From positions 64,332,172 through 64,396,171 of the forward strand of contig NC_080571.1 in the NCBI RefSeq assembly GCF_030247185.1: a stretch of DNA of 64,000 nt. The letters run 5' to 3'. The notes beneath the pieces are model-generated. The model had not been told where the DNA came from and did no database searches. It was given only the letters and a program-made list of their open reading frames with translations. This document shows, piece by piece, positions 53,243 to 64,000 of this stretch; the stretch's first letter is position 1; every line of letters begins with the position of its first letter. This DNA comes from Malaya genurostris (Eukaryota; Arthropoda; Insecta; Diptera; Culicidae). The position numbers and the translations under genes are program-made.

Positions 53243-53643
53243 TAAAGGCCCCTTTTAAGACTTAGTTCTGATCCCAGCTGCGTCCATGAGTTCAACCAAT
53301 AGCTAAATTAGAATAAAAATTATGTAATGATACAAACAAACTCGAAACAGTTTATGAAATTATCAACAAAATGTCTGAAAATAACAGCTTATTTTATAAT
53401 TTATAGAAGTTAATCGTTTGGTTCAAATAATATTTCCGAGTAGAATTCATAATTAATGACGAGTTACCTAAGCTGATATTTAAGCTATAAGAGAATATGT
53501 TTTAATAAATTCAAAACGTTGTGACTATGTTAGAATTAAATTAGGATAAGAATATTATGTAAAAGTGATGCTACGGCGAAGAAAAACTTATGTAAACTGC
53601 CTTAAGAAATAAACGTATTTATGGAAAAAAAAACTAAATTATT

Positions 53644-54051
53644 GGGTGGTTTTGCAAATTTATTGTTAAACTTTACTAACCCAAATCCTAAAATATGAGT
53701 TCGGTGCAGAGCTTACTACATGGAATGAGATGTCCTGGGTCGAACAAAGAAAAAGTCGATTTTCTACCATAAAAATTTGGTATAATCTAGAGCGATAGAC
53801 TTTACCCATCGCTCCTAGAAACATTTTGATGCCCTTTGAAAAAAAATCGGTAATCAACTCGGCAATACCAAATTTGTTAACTGTCAATTATTGCCGAATT
53901 TCTCAGCAGCAATTCTGCTGTTAGCTCGGGAAAAATCGAAAAAGAAAAAGGGGGAAAGGGGGTGTTTTATTAATGTCCATTTTAATGCAGTATACAAAAA
54001 AGCAAAACAAACCTCAAAAGAAAACATCACGGTTAAAGACAATTATTTCCA
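53644..54051. other. Unassigned spacer with TCGGTAATCA words
   Basis: AAATCGGTAATCAACTCGGC and ATTATTGCCGAATTTC near 53846-53902 recall the 300-1110 cluster. TTACTAACCCAAATCCTAAA (53674-53693) resembles TAACTAACCCACAAATCTAA near 55918. No gene. Confidence 0.4.
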
Positions 54052-55114
54052 CACAGAAAGACCGAAATCAGCATTTTGGCGAAAAAATTAGTTGATTTTC
54101 TGATTTAAATTTTTTGAGACAACTAAAAAAATCTTACTTTTGCTAATTTAGATTTTTTAATTCTCATTCCCTTAATAATAATAAAATATTTGTTGAAATG
54201 GCTATTTTTTTTGGTTGAATTCACCAATGAAACGTGCTGTCATTTCTTAGCTAAGGCACACTTCATTTCCATTCAACTAATTGAATTGTGAGAAATAAAA
54301 CGTTGTTTTCAACCAACATAAATGGTTCAATTGGCTTCTGCCATTTGCAGCTATATGGCGCACTGTCACCGAAAAAACTTTAACACCGTAATGACTACTA
54401 GCCACTAGATGCCACACCGATAAAATTTTTTCAGTCGCGATTGTCTTTTCTGTATTGGCAGGTATAAATACGATGTTGTATCGGAGAAAAAGACATAAAC
54501 TTCTTTTTGAAAATTTTTCTTCTAAATCGCTGTTTTCTTCATTCGACTGTTCCACGTGAAAACATTATTAAGCACAATCGCTTCAAATGCGCACAAATAC
54601 TGTATAAATACATATTCCACTAAGAGTTTACGTCATTTTTATCTATGGGTTTAGAAAATTATATGCGGATATATCGTAACACATGCGAAAAACATCAAAA
54701 CAATTTTCAAACAGTTTCAACAAGACTGTCCTTCAAGGCTTTTTAATTAATTGTTTTGCTTTGAAACTTCTCATGAGTTTTTGGCTAAAAAACTTGTTAA
54801 TAAAACCAATTTCATTTCTGTTTTCTTTGTGCTGTTCTCCAGCAATGATGGTGATAGATAAATAGATACAAATTTTCTGATTTTAATAACAAAATTAGTT
54901 GTCAATGAGAATTTCGTGTTGGATTGAAATAGTGCTGGTTTATGTCCAGAATATTCGCCAACTAAACACATTCTCTAAAAATAAGAGTTTTTTCCAGTAA
55001 AGTAAATTCTCAATTTTAACTAATTTCATAGTTTTTGAAATTTTGTTGTTGAAATCAACTAATTCAAAAACAGTAATACGAATTAGGCGCAGAGCTAATT
55101 TCGGTCGTTCCGTG
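54052..55114. mobile_element. Non-autonomous inverted-repeat element, copy 3
   Basis: It starts CACAGAAAGACCGAAATCAG and ends GAGCTAATTTCGGTCGTTCC then GTG. The inverse of the end is CACGGAACGACCGAAATTAG, matching the start with few differences. At 1063 bp it is slightly shorter than copy 2 but colinear with it. The minus-strand frame at 54277-54555 and the plus frame at 54683-54865 are not conserved as proteins. Confidence 0.87.
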
Positions 55115-55540
55115 CAGTGCTCCTCAACGCATCTACCTGAAATTAAGAAGACTTTTGTAAATATATATATGAAAAGCAGAGTTTTTTATTTCACTTATCT
55201 TTTCAAGAAATATTAGAATCTTTTACCTTCATCCAATATATATTATTTTCCCGCTCCACCAGCAATGGCTACGTGGTGTTTAGCACATTCGACGAGAGAC
55301 ATTAAATAACAAGTGTTTCCTCGAGTTTCAGTAAAACTATCTCACTGTTCGAAATCTCGGCAAACGGATTTACTGATTTCGGTATATTTGTTGTTTACTG
55401 ATAAGTTCAGCATAATATAATGCCAAACTTCGGTAAAAGTACGCGGAAAGAGCATGTGAATGACTAAACAATCAGTAAAATGTCGTGTTGCCGATCTACT
55501 TCAGCATTTCAAAATACCGAGCTCGAGAATCGGTTTTAAG
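55115..55540. other. Unassigned spacer
   Basis: Words like ATCTCGGCAAACGGATTTAC and GATTTCGGTATATTTG near 55350-55400 suggest a degraded MITE. Ends were not found. Confidence 0.3.
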
Positions 55541-55770
55541 TGTGAAGGCCTTCAGAATAGGCTTCCGTTTCCGCAATGACCTCCTCATTCGACGAAAATT
55601 TCTTTTCCCTGGAGAAACCTTTTGAGGATTGGAAATAGATAATAGTCGCTGGGGGCCAAGTCTAGAGAATACGGGGGATGGTGGATCAAATCGTTCAATT
55701 TCACCGTTGCTTTTATGCTGAATGCTGAAACTCGTCTTTTTCCATAGCTTGATGAAAACTAGAACTCGTC
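55541..55770 (-). pseudogene. Mariner transposase C-terminal remnant
   Basis: The minus strand reads HHPPYSLDLAPSDYYLFP (third catalytic Asp region), FLQGKEIFVE then, after a frameshift, EEVIAETEAYSEGLHT. Upstream, GTTTTCATCAAG at about 55748-55759 is a relic of the FHQ motif. This is the end of the catalytic domain of a mariner transposase, different from the other two mariner sequences in the window. Confidence 0.75.
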
Positions 55771-58731
55771 TGACACGATCAGCTGTTATTCAGACACTAG
55801 AGGATAGATTGTCATAAAATTTGGTATTGGGCCATCTTGAGGCTTGCTCTCAACAAAAATATACACGGTTCAAAACTATTCATTAGCCCGAGATTTTTCA
55901 TTCCATTTTTGTTAAATTTAACTAACCCACAAATCTAAAATACGAGTTTGGTTTCCGTGTGGTGAGTAAACAATATACGTGTGCTATTTTTATCGGGCAT
56001 AAGTTAAAAGTTCACAGCAGCTTTAATAATGCACCGTTTGAAGAGCAACAAAACGGGTTCATTTTCGGCTTATATTACGGCTATAAACTCCACAGACGAA
56101 CTAAAAACGCCAGTAGCCGTGGTCCCATGACCGACCGATTGAAAACCCACAATCAACAATTCATCGTTATGAACCTCGCCACGGACAGTCACAAAAGCCG
56201 CAGTAGTCAATGCTCTGCAGTGGCTCAAAATGCTGACAAAGTTCTAGTTTTAGTTTCTAAACTGCAGCGAACTATCGAATAAACTACGAAAGGCCCCGAG
56301 TTCGGTGCTGCTGCTGCTCGTTTTACCTTCAAATAGAACGATTAATATTTAAACGGGCTAGCTTAGCCAGAATGACCACGTTTCCAGTGCTCGGTACAGG
56401 TGAGCTTCTCCATCCCGCCCCGACCGTTGCCGCAGGAAGTTTCGCGCTTTGAACCCATCGAAACAGATCTGAAAACAACCCGCGGAAGGAAGGCAATATT
56501 TGTGCTTGGTCAGCATTCCGGGGGCCTTGGGGGGCAAGGGAAGCCACGTCTACCGAAGCCAGTTGGTGATATTGCAGATTCTTGTTTACATATTTTCAAA
56601 TAAACTAAAACGGTTAATGGTTATTGTTTATAACCATAGCCATTTATCAGTGGGAAACATCAAATTTGTTTTATCGAGTGTTTGTTTTTACATTTTACTC
56701 ACCACGCAAAATTGCTATAGGGTTTCACAGATAAAAAAATCTTCTGTTATTTGCCGCAGACATCAAATCATCATAGTTTCGTTGAAACTGTTAATTCTGT
56801 ACGTCAATTCTTGCACGTACTCGAAACGATAAAACAACATTCCCAACTTCTGCAGCCCTACTAACTGGACTACTTTTATTGCGGGGGCGTGCCATTTTCG
56901 CACAATCCACAATCTACTTACAAAAAAAAAACGAATCAACGGTGGCGGAAGTGGCGGAAGGAAGCGAACTCCTGTATTTTGTCATAAATTAAATCATATT
57001 TTATTCAGCACCATTTTCATTTGGTATTTTCAGTTCCATTCCGGTATGAGATGCAAAGAGCACATCAAGGCTTGTAATTTGTGGGAATGAACTATTGCGA
57101 TACATAATTTAGTAAATGAGGTTTGATGTAACCGTGCTGCTGTATCTTTACCATCGTCAGCCGGTTGTTGAGAACGAGTTGTTATCATAAAAAAAATCAA
57201 TATTAACCGTGTTCCCCTTTTTAATGTTGGCTGTTAAGTTTGTCAGATGCAAAATCAAAAAAAACGTATCATGGATCAATGAAACAATCCACCGTCACCG
57301 ATCAAATTTTCAATTTCAAACAAATTAATTTAATTAATTAAGTCACTGCCGATTTCGGTTTTGAAGGAAAAAAAACTCGATTGCATTGAATGGAACTCAA
57401 CTTTCGGCTTGTCCGCACTCATTAGACCGCATTTCGTGACCGGCCATCGGAAAATCAATGAATTTCAATCGATCCCAACACGTACTACTCCAGGCGCTGG
57501 AAGATCGCTGATGACCGAAAAAAAACACATTCAACAAGCCTTTTCGTAGCCAGCCGAAAATGTGGCACGGGGATGAAAGAAATCTTGCTCGCCAAACACG
57601 CCCCGACACGCGATATTGTTAATTTAATTAAAAAATTTTTTTTTCGCTGGCACCGGCCGGGACGGACTCATGGCCAGCGTGTGCCAGGCGATGCGGTCGT
57701 GCGGTGAATCAGAGACGAACGGGACTTAAACTGAACGGTGTTTTAGTAAGTGTTTCAAGTTGATTATAGCAATTAGACTAAACAGCAGAAACACGATGAA
57801 ACAGTCTATTGAAATAAAGACGTCACTAAAAAGTAGGAATTATTTCGATATTTCCCATCACCCATGGGAACCATCAGTAGAAGCATAATCCCCTAGCTTT
57901 TCTATTTTACATAAACGACTTTGAGCATAATCAAAAAGGTTCTTGTAAAGTTTGTAGAAAAGCAATCTTTTCTTTGAACCACGATGGTAATGAAATGTGT
58001 ATTATATTGGTGCTTTACAGAGCTAGTCTGGCGAATGCTGGATGTTCGGATATATTTTCCCAGAAAGCTTGTTCACTGAAATGAAAGCTGAACGAGGTTG
58101 AACAAGTGATGAGTGAGTTTATTTGAACTTTTTTTAATCAGTGATTTGATTGAGTTTGTTCTAATTCATCTGGATTTTTTAACCACCATGTTCGATGTCT
58201 CAACAAGAAGATGCGAGTTTCGGAATAAAATTATGATGTATGTTTTGTGGTCTTCAAATGTTAAGTTTATTACTCGCTAGTTTTTCCATTAAAGAAGTGG
58301 CTTGTTAGAAAAATTTCAACAAAAACCTGAGATTTTCCAATGAAAAAAAAACGTTTTACTCTTATTATGATTTTTTATAGTTTTCTTACTATGGGAAAAG
58401 TTTCAGTTCTATTTTCACTGTACAATTTTTGAATCGGTTTCTTCCAACGTTTTTTTTCCACACCATTTCTATCCGATTAACAGTTTCCGAGGTACACAAC
58501 AATTTTTAGAAGTGCTAACAAAATAAATCCGTCCATTTGAAAATACATGCTGATGTATCATATACGATTTACCAATTGAATTTCTAATTGAACAAAAATT
58601 TTGTTCAATTAGGGTACTTGTTAGGGGTTGTATTTTCATACGCTCAGAATAAACAACAGGTTTTTGGCGAGCTGACGACCCTCGGTGAGTTTTCCCGAAG
58701 ACCGTACCGTGCAAGTGACAGTTTCTCTTTT
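55771..58731. other. 3 kb with no recognised gene; G+C-richer patches at 56280-56580 and 57400-57720
   Basis: The patches could be host exons or promoter DNA. A donor-like CAG/GTGAGC at about 56398 and an acceptor-like TATTGCAG near 56576 exist, but the intervening codons are not informative. Open frames (55959-56282, 56500-56832, 57361-57549) have no motif I recognise. Confidence 0.35.
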
Positions 58732-61700
58732 TAAGTTTACGTTTCGTCTTCGACTCATCAGTGCGTCAGCAGATTATGCTGACGCAAACCCCCGGATCAA
58801 CATAATCCGCTGAGCAGACGTAAAGTTAATGCTATTTGCAAGACACTTTTTTTTGTACACATGAAGTGTAACGTCTAACCTGACGTCTCGAACGAAACAA
58901 GTTTCGGCTTACTGGCCGTACAGATTGTGGTAATTTGAAGGGGAAAAAGCTTACTTTTACCCCCAAGTTTATGCTAGGTGCACATAACCATTTTCTTAAG
59001 TTTACGTTTCGTCTTCGACTCATCAGTGCGTCAGCAGATTATGCTGACGCAAACCCCCGGATCAACATAATCCGCTGAGCAGACGTAAAGTTAATGCTAT
59101 TTGCAAGACACTTTTTTTGTACACATGAAGTGTAACGTCTAACCTGACGTCTCGAACGAAACAAGTTTCGGCTTACTGGCCGTACAGATTGTGGTAATTT
59201 GAAGGGGAAAAGGCTTACTTTTACCCCCAAGTTTATGCTAGGTGCACATAACCATTTTCTTAAGTTTACGTTTCGTCTTCGACTCATCAGTGCGTCAGCA
59301 GATTATGCTGACGCAAACCCCCGGATCAACATAATCCGCTGAGCAGACGTAAAGTTAATGCTATTTGCAAGACACTTTTTTTGTACACATGAAGTGTAAC
59401 GTCTAACCTGACGTCTCGAACGAAACAAGTTTCGGCTTACTGGCCGTACAGATTGTGGTAATTTGAAGGGGAAAAAGCTTACTTTTACCCCCAAGTTTAT
59501 GCTAGGTGCACATAACCATTTTCTTAAGTTTACGTTTCGTCTTCGACTCATCAGTGCGTCAGCAGATTATGCTGACGCAAACCCCCGGATCAACATAATC
59601 CGCTGAGCAGACGTAAAGTTAATGCTATTTGCAAGACACTTTTTTTGTACACATGAAGTGTAACGTCTAACCTGACGTCTCGAACGAAACAAGTTTCGGC
59701 TTACTGGCCGTACAGATTGTGGTAATTTGAAGGGGAAAAAGCTTACTTTTACCCCCAAGTTTATGCTAGGTGCACATAACCATTTTCTTAAGTTTACGTT
59801 TCGTCTTCGACTCATCAGTGCGTCAGCAGATTATGCTGACGCAAACCCCCGGATCAACATAATCCGCTGAGCAGACGTAAAGTTAATGCTATTTGCAAGA
59901 CACTTTTTTTGTACACATGAAGTGTAACGTCTAACCTGACGTCTCGAACGAAACAAGTTTCGGCTTACTGGCCGTACAGATTGTGGTAATTTGAAGGGGA
60001 AAAAGCTTACTTTTACCCCCAAGTTTATGCTAGGTGCACATAACCATTTTCTTAAGTTTACGTTTCGTCTTCGACTCATCAGTGCGTCAGCAGATTATGC
60101 TGACGCAAACCCCCGGATCAACATAATCCGCTGAGCAGACGTAAAGTTAATGCTATTTGCAAGACACTTTTTTTGTACACATGAAGTGTAACGTCTAACC
60201 TGACGTCTCGAACGAAACAAGTTTCGGCTTACTGGCCGTACAGATTGTGGTAATTTGAAGGGGAAAAAGCTTACTTTTACCCCCAAGTTTATGCTAGGTG
60301 CACATAACCATTTTCTTAAGTTTACGTTTCGTCTTCGACTCATCAGTGCGTCAGCAGATTATGCTGACGCAAACCCCCGGATCAACATAATCCGCTGAGC
60401 AGACGTAAAGTTAATGCTATTTGCAAGACACTTTTTTTGTACACATGAAGTGTAACGTCTAACCTGACGTCTCGAACGAAACAAGTTTCGGCTTACTGGC
60501 CGTACAGATTGTGGTAATTTGAAGGGGAAAAAGCTTACTTTTACCCCCAAGTTTATGCTAGGTGCACATAACCATTTTCTTAAGTTTACGTTTCGTCTTC
60601 GACTCATCAGTGCGTCAGCAGATTATGCTGACGCAAACCCCCGGATCAACATAATCCGCTGAGCAGACGTAAAGTTAATGCTATTTGCAAGACACTTTTT
60701 TTGTGCACATGAAGTGTAACGTCTAACCTGACGTCTCGAACGAAACAAGTTTCGGCTTACTGGCCGTACAGATTGTGGTAATTTGAAGGGGAAAAAGCTT
60801 ACTTTTACCCCCAAGTTTATGCTAGGTGCACATAACCATTTTCTTAAGTTTACGTTTCGTCTTCGACTCATCAGTGCGTCAGCAGATTATGCTGACGCAA
60901 ACCCCCGGATCAACATAATCCGCTGAGCAGACGTAAAGTTAATGCTATTTGCAAGACACTTTTTTTGTACACATGAAGTGTAACGTCTAACCTGACGTCT
61001 CGAACGAAACAAGTTTCGGCTTACTGGCCGTACAGATTGTGGTAATTTGAAGGGGAAAAAGCTTACTTTTACCCCCAAGTTTATGCTAGGTGCACATAAC
61101 CATTTTCTTAAGTTTACGTTTCGTCTTCGACTCATCAGTGCGTCAGCAGATCATGCTGACGCAAACCCCCGGATCAACATAATCCGCTGAGCAGACGTAA
61201 AGTTAATGCTATTTGCAAGACACTTTTTTTGTACACATGAAGTGTAACGTCTAACCTGACGTCTCGAACGAAACAAGTTTCGGCTTACTGGCCGTACAGA
61301 TTGTGGTAATTTGAAGGGGAAAAAGCTTACTTTTACCCCCAAGTTTATGCTAGGTGCACATAACCATTTTCTTAAGTTTACGTTTCGTCTTCGACTCATC
61401 AGTGCGTCAGCAGATTATGCTGACGCAAACCCCCGGATCAACATAATCCGCTGAGCAGACGTAAAGTTAATGCTATTTGCAAGACACTTTTTTTGTACAC
61501 ATGAAGTGTAACGTCTAACCTGACGTCTCGAACGAAACAAGTTTCGGCTTACTGGCCGTACAGATTGTGGTAATTTGAAGGGGAAAAAGCTTACTTTTAC
61601 CCCCAAGTTTATGCTAGGTGCACATAACCATTTTCTTAAGTTTACGTTTCGTCTTCGACTCATCAGTGCGTCAGCAGATTATGCTGACGCAAACCCCCGG

Positions 61701-64000
61701 ATCAACATAATCCGCTGAGCAGACGTAAAGTTAATGCTATTTGCAAGACACTTTTTTTGTACACATGAAGTGTAACGTCTAACCTGACGTCTCGAACGAA
61801 ACAAGTTTCGGCTTACTGGCCGTACAGATTGTGGTAATTTGAAGGGGAAAAAGCTTACTTTTACCCCCAAGTTTATGCTAGGTGCACATAACCATTTTCT
61901 TAAGTTTACGTTTCGTCTTCGACTCATCAGTGCGTCAGCAGATTATGCTGACGCAAACCCCCGGATCAACATAATCCGCTGAGCAGACGTAAAGTTAATG
62001 CTATTTGCAAGACACTTTTTTTGTACACATGAAGTGTAACGTCTAACCTGACGTCTCGAACGAAACAAGTTTCGGCTTACTGGCCGTACAGATTGTGGTA
62101 ATTTGAAGGGGAAAAAGCTTACTTTTACCCCCAAGTTTATGCTAGGTGCACATAACCATTTTCTTAAGTTTACGTTTCGTCTTCGACTCATCAGTGCGTC
62201 AGCAGATTATGCTGACGCAAACCCCCGGATCAACATAATCCGCTGAGCAGACGTAAAGTTAATGCTATTTGCAAGACACTTTTTTTGTACACATGAAGTG
62301 TAACGTCTAACCTGACGTCTCGAACGAAACAAGTTTCGGCTTACTGGCCGTACAGATTGTGGTAATTTGAAGGGGAAAAAGCTTACTTTTACCCCCAAGT
62401 TTATGCTAGGTGCACATAACCATTTTCTTAAGTTTACGTTTCGTCTTCGACTCATCAGTGCGTCAGCAGATTATGCTGACGCAAACCCCCGGATCAACAT
62501 AATCCGCTGAGCAGACGTAAAGTTAATGCTATTTGCAAGACACTTTTTTTGTACACATGAAGTGTAACGTCTAACCTGACGTCTCGAACGAAACAAGTTT
62601 CGGCTTACTGGCCGTACAGATTGTGGTAATTTGAAGGGGAAAAAGCTTACTTTTACCCCCAAGTTTATGCTAGGTGCACATAACCATTTTCTTAAGTTTA
62701 CGTTTCGTCTTCGACTCATCAGTGCGTCAGCAGATTATGCTGACGCAAACCCCCGGATCAACATAATCCGCTGAGCAGACGTAAAGTTAATGCTATTTGC
62801 AAGACACTTTTTTTGTACACATGAAGTGTAACGTCTAACCTGACGTCTCGAACGAAACAAGTTTCGGCTTACTGGCCGTACAGATTGTGGTAATTTGAAG
62901 GGGAAAAAGCTTACTTTTACCCCCAAGTTTATGCTAGGTGCACATAACCATTTTCTTAAGTTTACGTTTCGTCTTCGACTCATCAGTGCGTCAGCAGATT
63001 ATGCTGACGCAAACCCCCGGATCAACATAATCCGCTGAGCAGACGTAAAGTTAATGCTATTTGCAAGACACTTTTTTTGTACACATGAAGTGTAACGTCT
63101 AACCTGACGTCTCGAACGAAACAAGTTTCGGCTTACTGGCCGTACAGATTGTGGTAATTTGAAGGGGAAAAAGCTTACTTTTACCCCCAAGTTTATGCTA
63201 GGTGCACATAACCATTTTCTTAAGTTTACGTTTCGTCTTCGACTCATCAGTGCGTCAGCAGATTATGCTGACGCAAACCCCCGGATCAACATAATCCGCT
63301 GAGCAGACGTAAAGTTAATGCTATTTGCAAGACACTTTTTTTGTGCACATGAAGTGTAACGTCTAACCTGACGTCTCGAACGAAACAAGTTTCGGCTTAC
63401 TGGCCGTACAGATTGTGGTAATTTGAAGGGGAAAAAGCTTACTTTTACCCCCAAGTTTATGCTAGGTGCACATAACCATTTTCTTAAGTTTACGTTTCGT
63501 CTTCGACTCATCAGTGCGTCAGCAGATTATGCTGACGCAAACCCCCGGATCAACATAATCCGCTGAGCAGACGTAAAGTTAATGCTATTTGCAAGACACT
63601 TTTTTTGTACACATGAAGTGTAACGTCTAACCTGACGTCTCGAACGAAACAAGTTTCGGCTTACTGGCCGTACAGATTGTGGTAATTTGAAGGGGAAAAA
63701 GCTTACTTTTACCCCCAAGTTTATGCTAGGTGCACATAACCATTTTCTTAAGTTTACGTTTCGTCTTCGACTCATCAGTGCGTCAGCAGATCATGCTGAC
63801 GCAAACCCCCGGATCAACATAATCCGCTGAGCAGACGTAAAGTTAATGCTATTTGCAAGACACTTTTTTTGTACACATGAAGTGTAACGTCTAACCTGAC
63901 GTCTCGAACGAAACAAGTTTCGGCTTACTGGCCGTACAGATTGTGGTAATTTGAAGGGGAAAAAGCTTACTTTTACCCCCAAGTTTATGCTAGGTGCACA
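58732..64000 (+). repeat. 264-bp satellite array, 20 units, continuing beyond the window
   Basis: Units start at 58732 (265 nt, one extra T in the T run), then at 58997 and every 264 nt after that. The twentieth unit (from 63749) is cut 12 nt short by the window end. The junction with unique DNA is at about 58728-58732. Copies are nearly identical. The differences I noticed are G at 59212 in unit 2, G at 60705 and 63345 (units 8 and 18), and C at 61152 and 63792 (units 10 and 20). Each unit holds a perfect 10-nt dyad, TGCGTCAGCA-GATTA-TGCTGACGCA. The repeated 82-codon minus-strand frame recurs only because 264 is divisible by three. Confidence 0.98.

Larger units (their letters stand above)
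47581..53631 (+). mobile_element. Full-length I-clade non-LTR retrotransposon with target-site duplication
   Basis: It is flanked by AACTAAATTATT at 47569-47580 and 53632-53643, the first two bases being ambiguous because of the A tail. In order it has a 5' UTR of about 690 nt, ORF1 with zinc knuckles, ORF2 with endonuclease, RT and RNase H, and a 3' UTR of 390 nt with AATAAA at 53608-53613 and a short A run. RNase H after RT marks the I clade, which has mosquito members (MosquI). ORF1 has one frameshift and the RT active site is altered, so this copy is probably unable to move by itself. Confidence 0.92.

Noticed and set aside
56400..56832. Spliced host gene using CAG/GTGAGC and a downstream TATTGCAG
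   Set aside because: The two signals are common by chance and the flanking codons gave no recognisable protein.
58832..63982. Twenty tandem 82-codon minus-strand open frames in the satellite
   Set aside because: They repeat only because the unit is 264 nt (divisible by three). They carry no known domain, and the substitutions seen include an amino-acid change with no sign of constraint.
58732..64000. CRISPR array or multi-copy gene cluster
   Set aside because: Units are contiguous and nearly identical over their whole length with no unique spacers, in an animal-type sequence.
58732..64000. Centromeric satellite
   Set aside because: Array structure alone does not show location. The total array length and chromosomal context are outside the window.

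Overview
The window looks like intergenic or intronic DNA from a culicine mosquito or close dipteran relative. That assignment is an inference from its mobile elements: an R1-clade LINE sitting in a CA microsatellite, an I-clade LINE with RNase H, a DD37E Tc1-like element, mariner remnants, tRNA-headed SINEs with box A and box B, and many short AT-rich elements with terminal inverted repeats. I recognise no cellular protein-coding gene. Almost every long open frame belongs to a transposable element or lies opposite one.

Layout. 1-7300: a long perfect-arm foldback (147-299), dispersed repeat fragments, and a foldback element (4653-5040) whose arms are homologous to the satellite at the far end of the window. 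7350-9950: a broken DD37E Tc1-like element followed by a broken mariner. 12300-15400: repeats, a chimeric inverted-repeat element, a small interrupted ORF and a mariner fragment. 15406-22000: a nearly intact 6.2 kb R1-clade LINE on the minus strand (ORF1 with three zinc knuckles, ORF2 with endonuclease, reverse transcriptase and CCHC), bounded on both sides by (TG/CA)n. The outer flanks are the two sides of one dispersed repeat, so the LINE appears to have entered the CA run of that repeat. 22100-40000: short inverted-repeat elements (one with TTAA/CCCT ends like piggyBac), a tRNA-like sequence, SINEs and a low-complexity tract, separated by unassigned AT-rich DNA. 40000-47400: a nest of gag-like ORF1 fragments, an element with CGCCGAA minisatellite ends, and a 1.16 kb ORF1-only retroelement with an 11-bp target-site duplication and poly(A). 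47581-53631: a full-length I-clade LINE with a 10-12 bp target-site duplication, but with the second aspartate of the RT active site replaced by histidine. 54052-58700: a third copy of the inverted-repeat element, a mariner remnant and unassigned DNA. 58732-64000: twenty tandem copies of a 264-bp satellite that runs off the window.

The strongest observations are these: (1) the satellite monomer and the foldback element at 4.65-5.04 kb share sequence, suggesting the satellite grew from an inverted-repeat element; (2) two rare variants in the array recur exactly 2,640 bp (ten monomers) apart, indicating a recent block duplication or conversion, or an assembly repeat; (3) the R1-clade LINE lies in a CA run within an older repeat; (4) an ORF1-only element appears to have been retrotransposed as a unit. 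No database search was possible, so family names rest on motifs and remembered family features.
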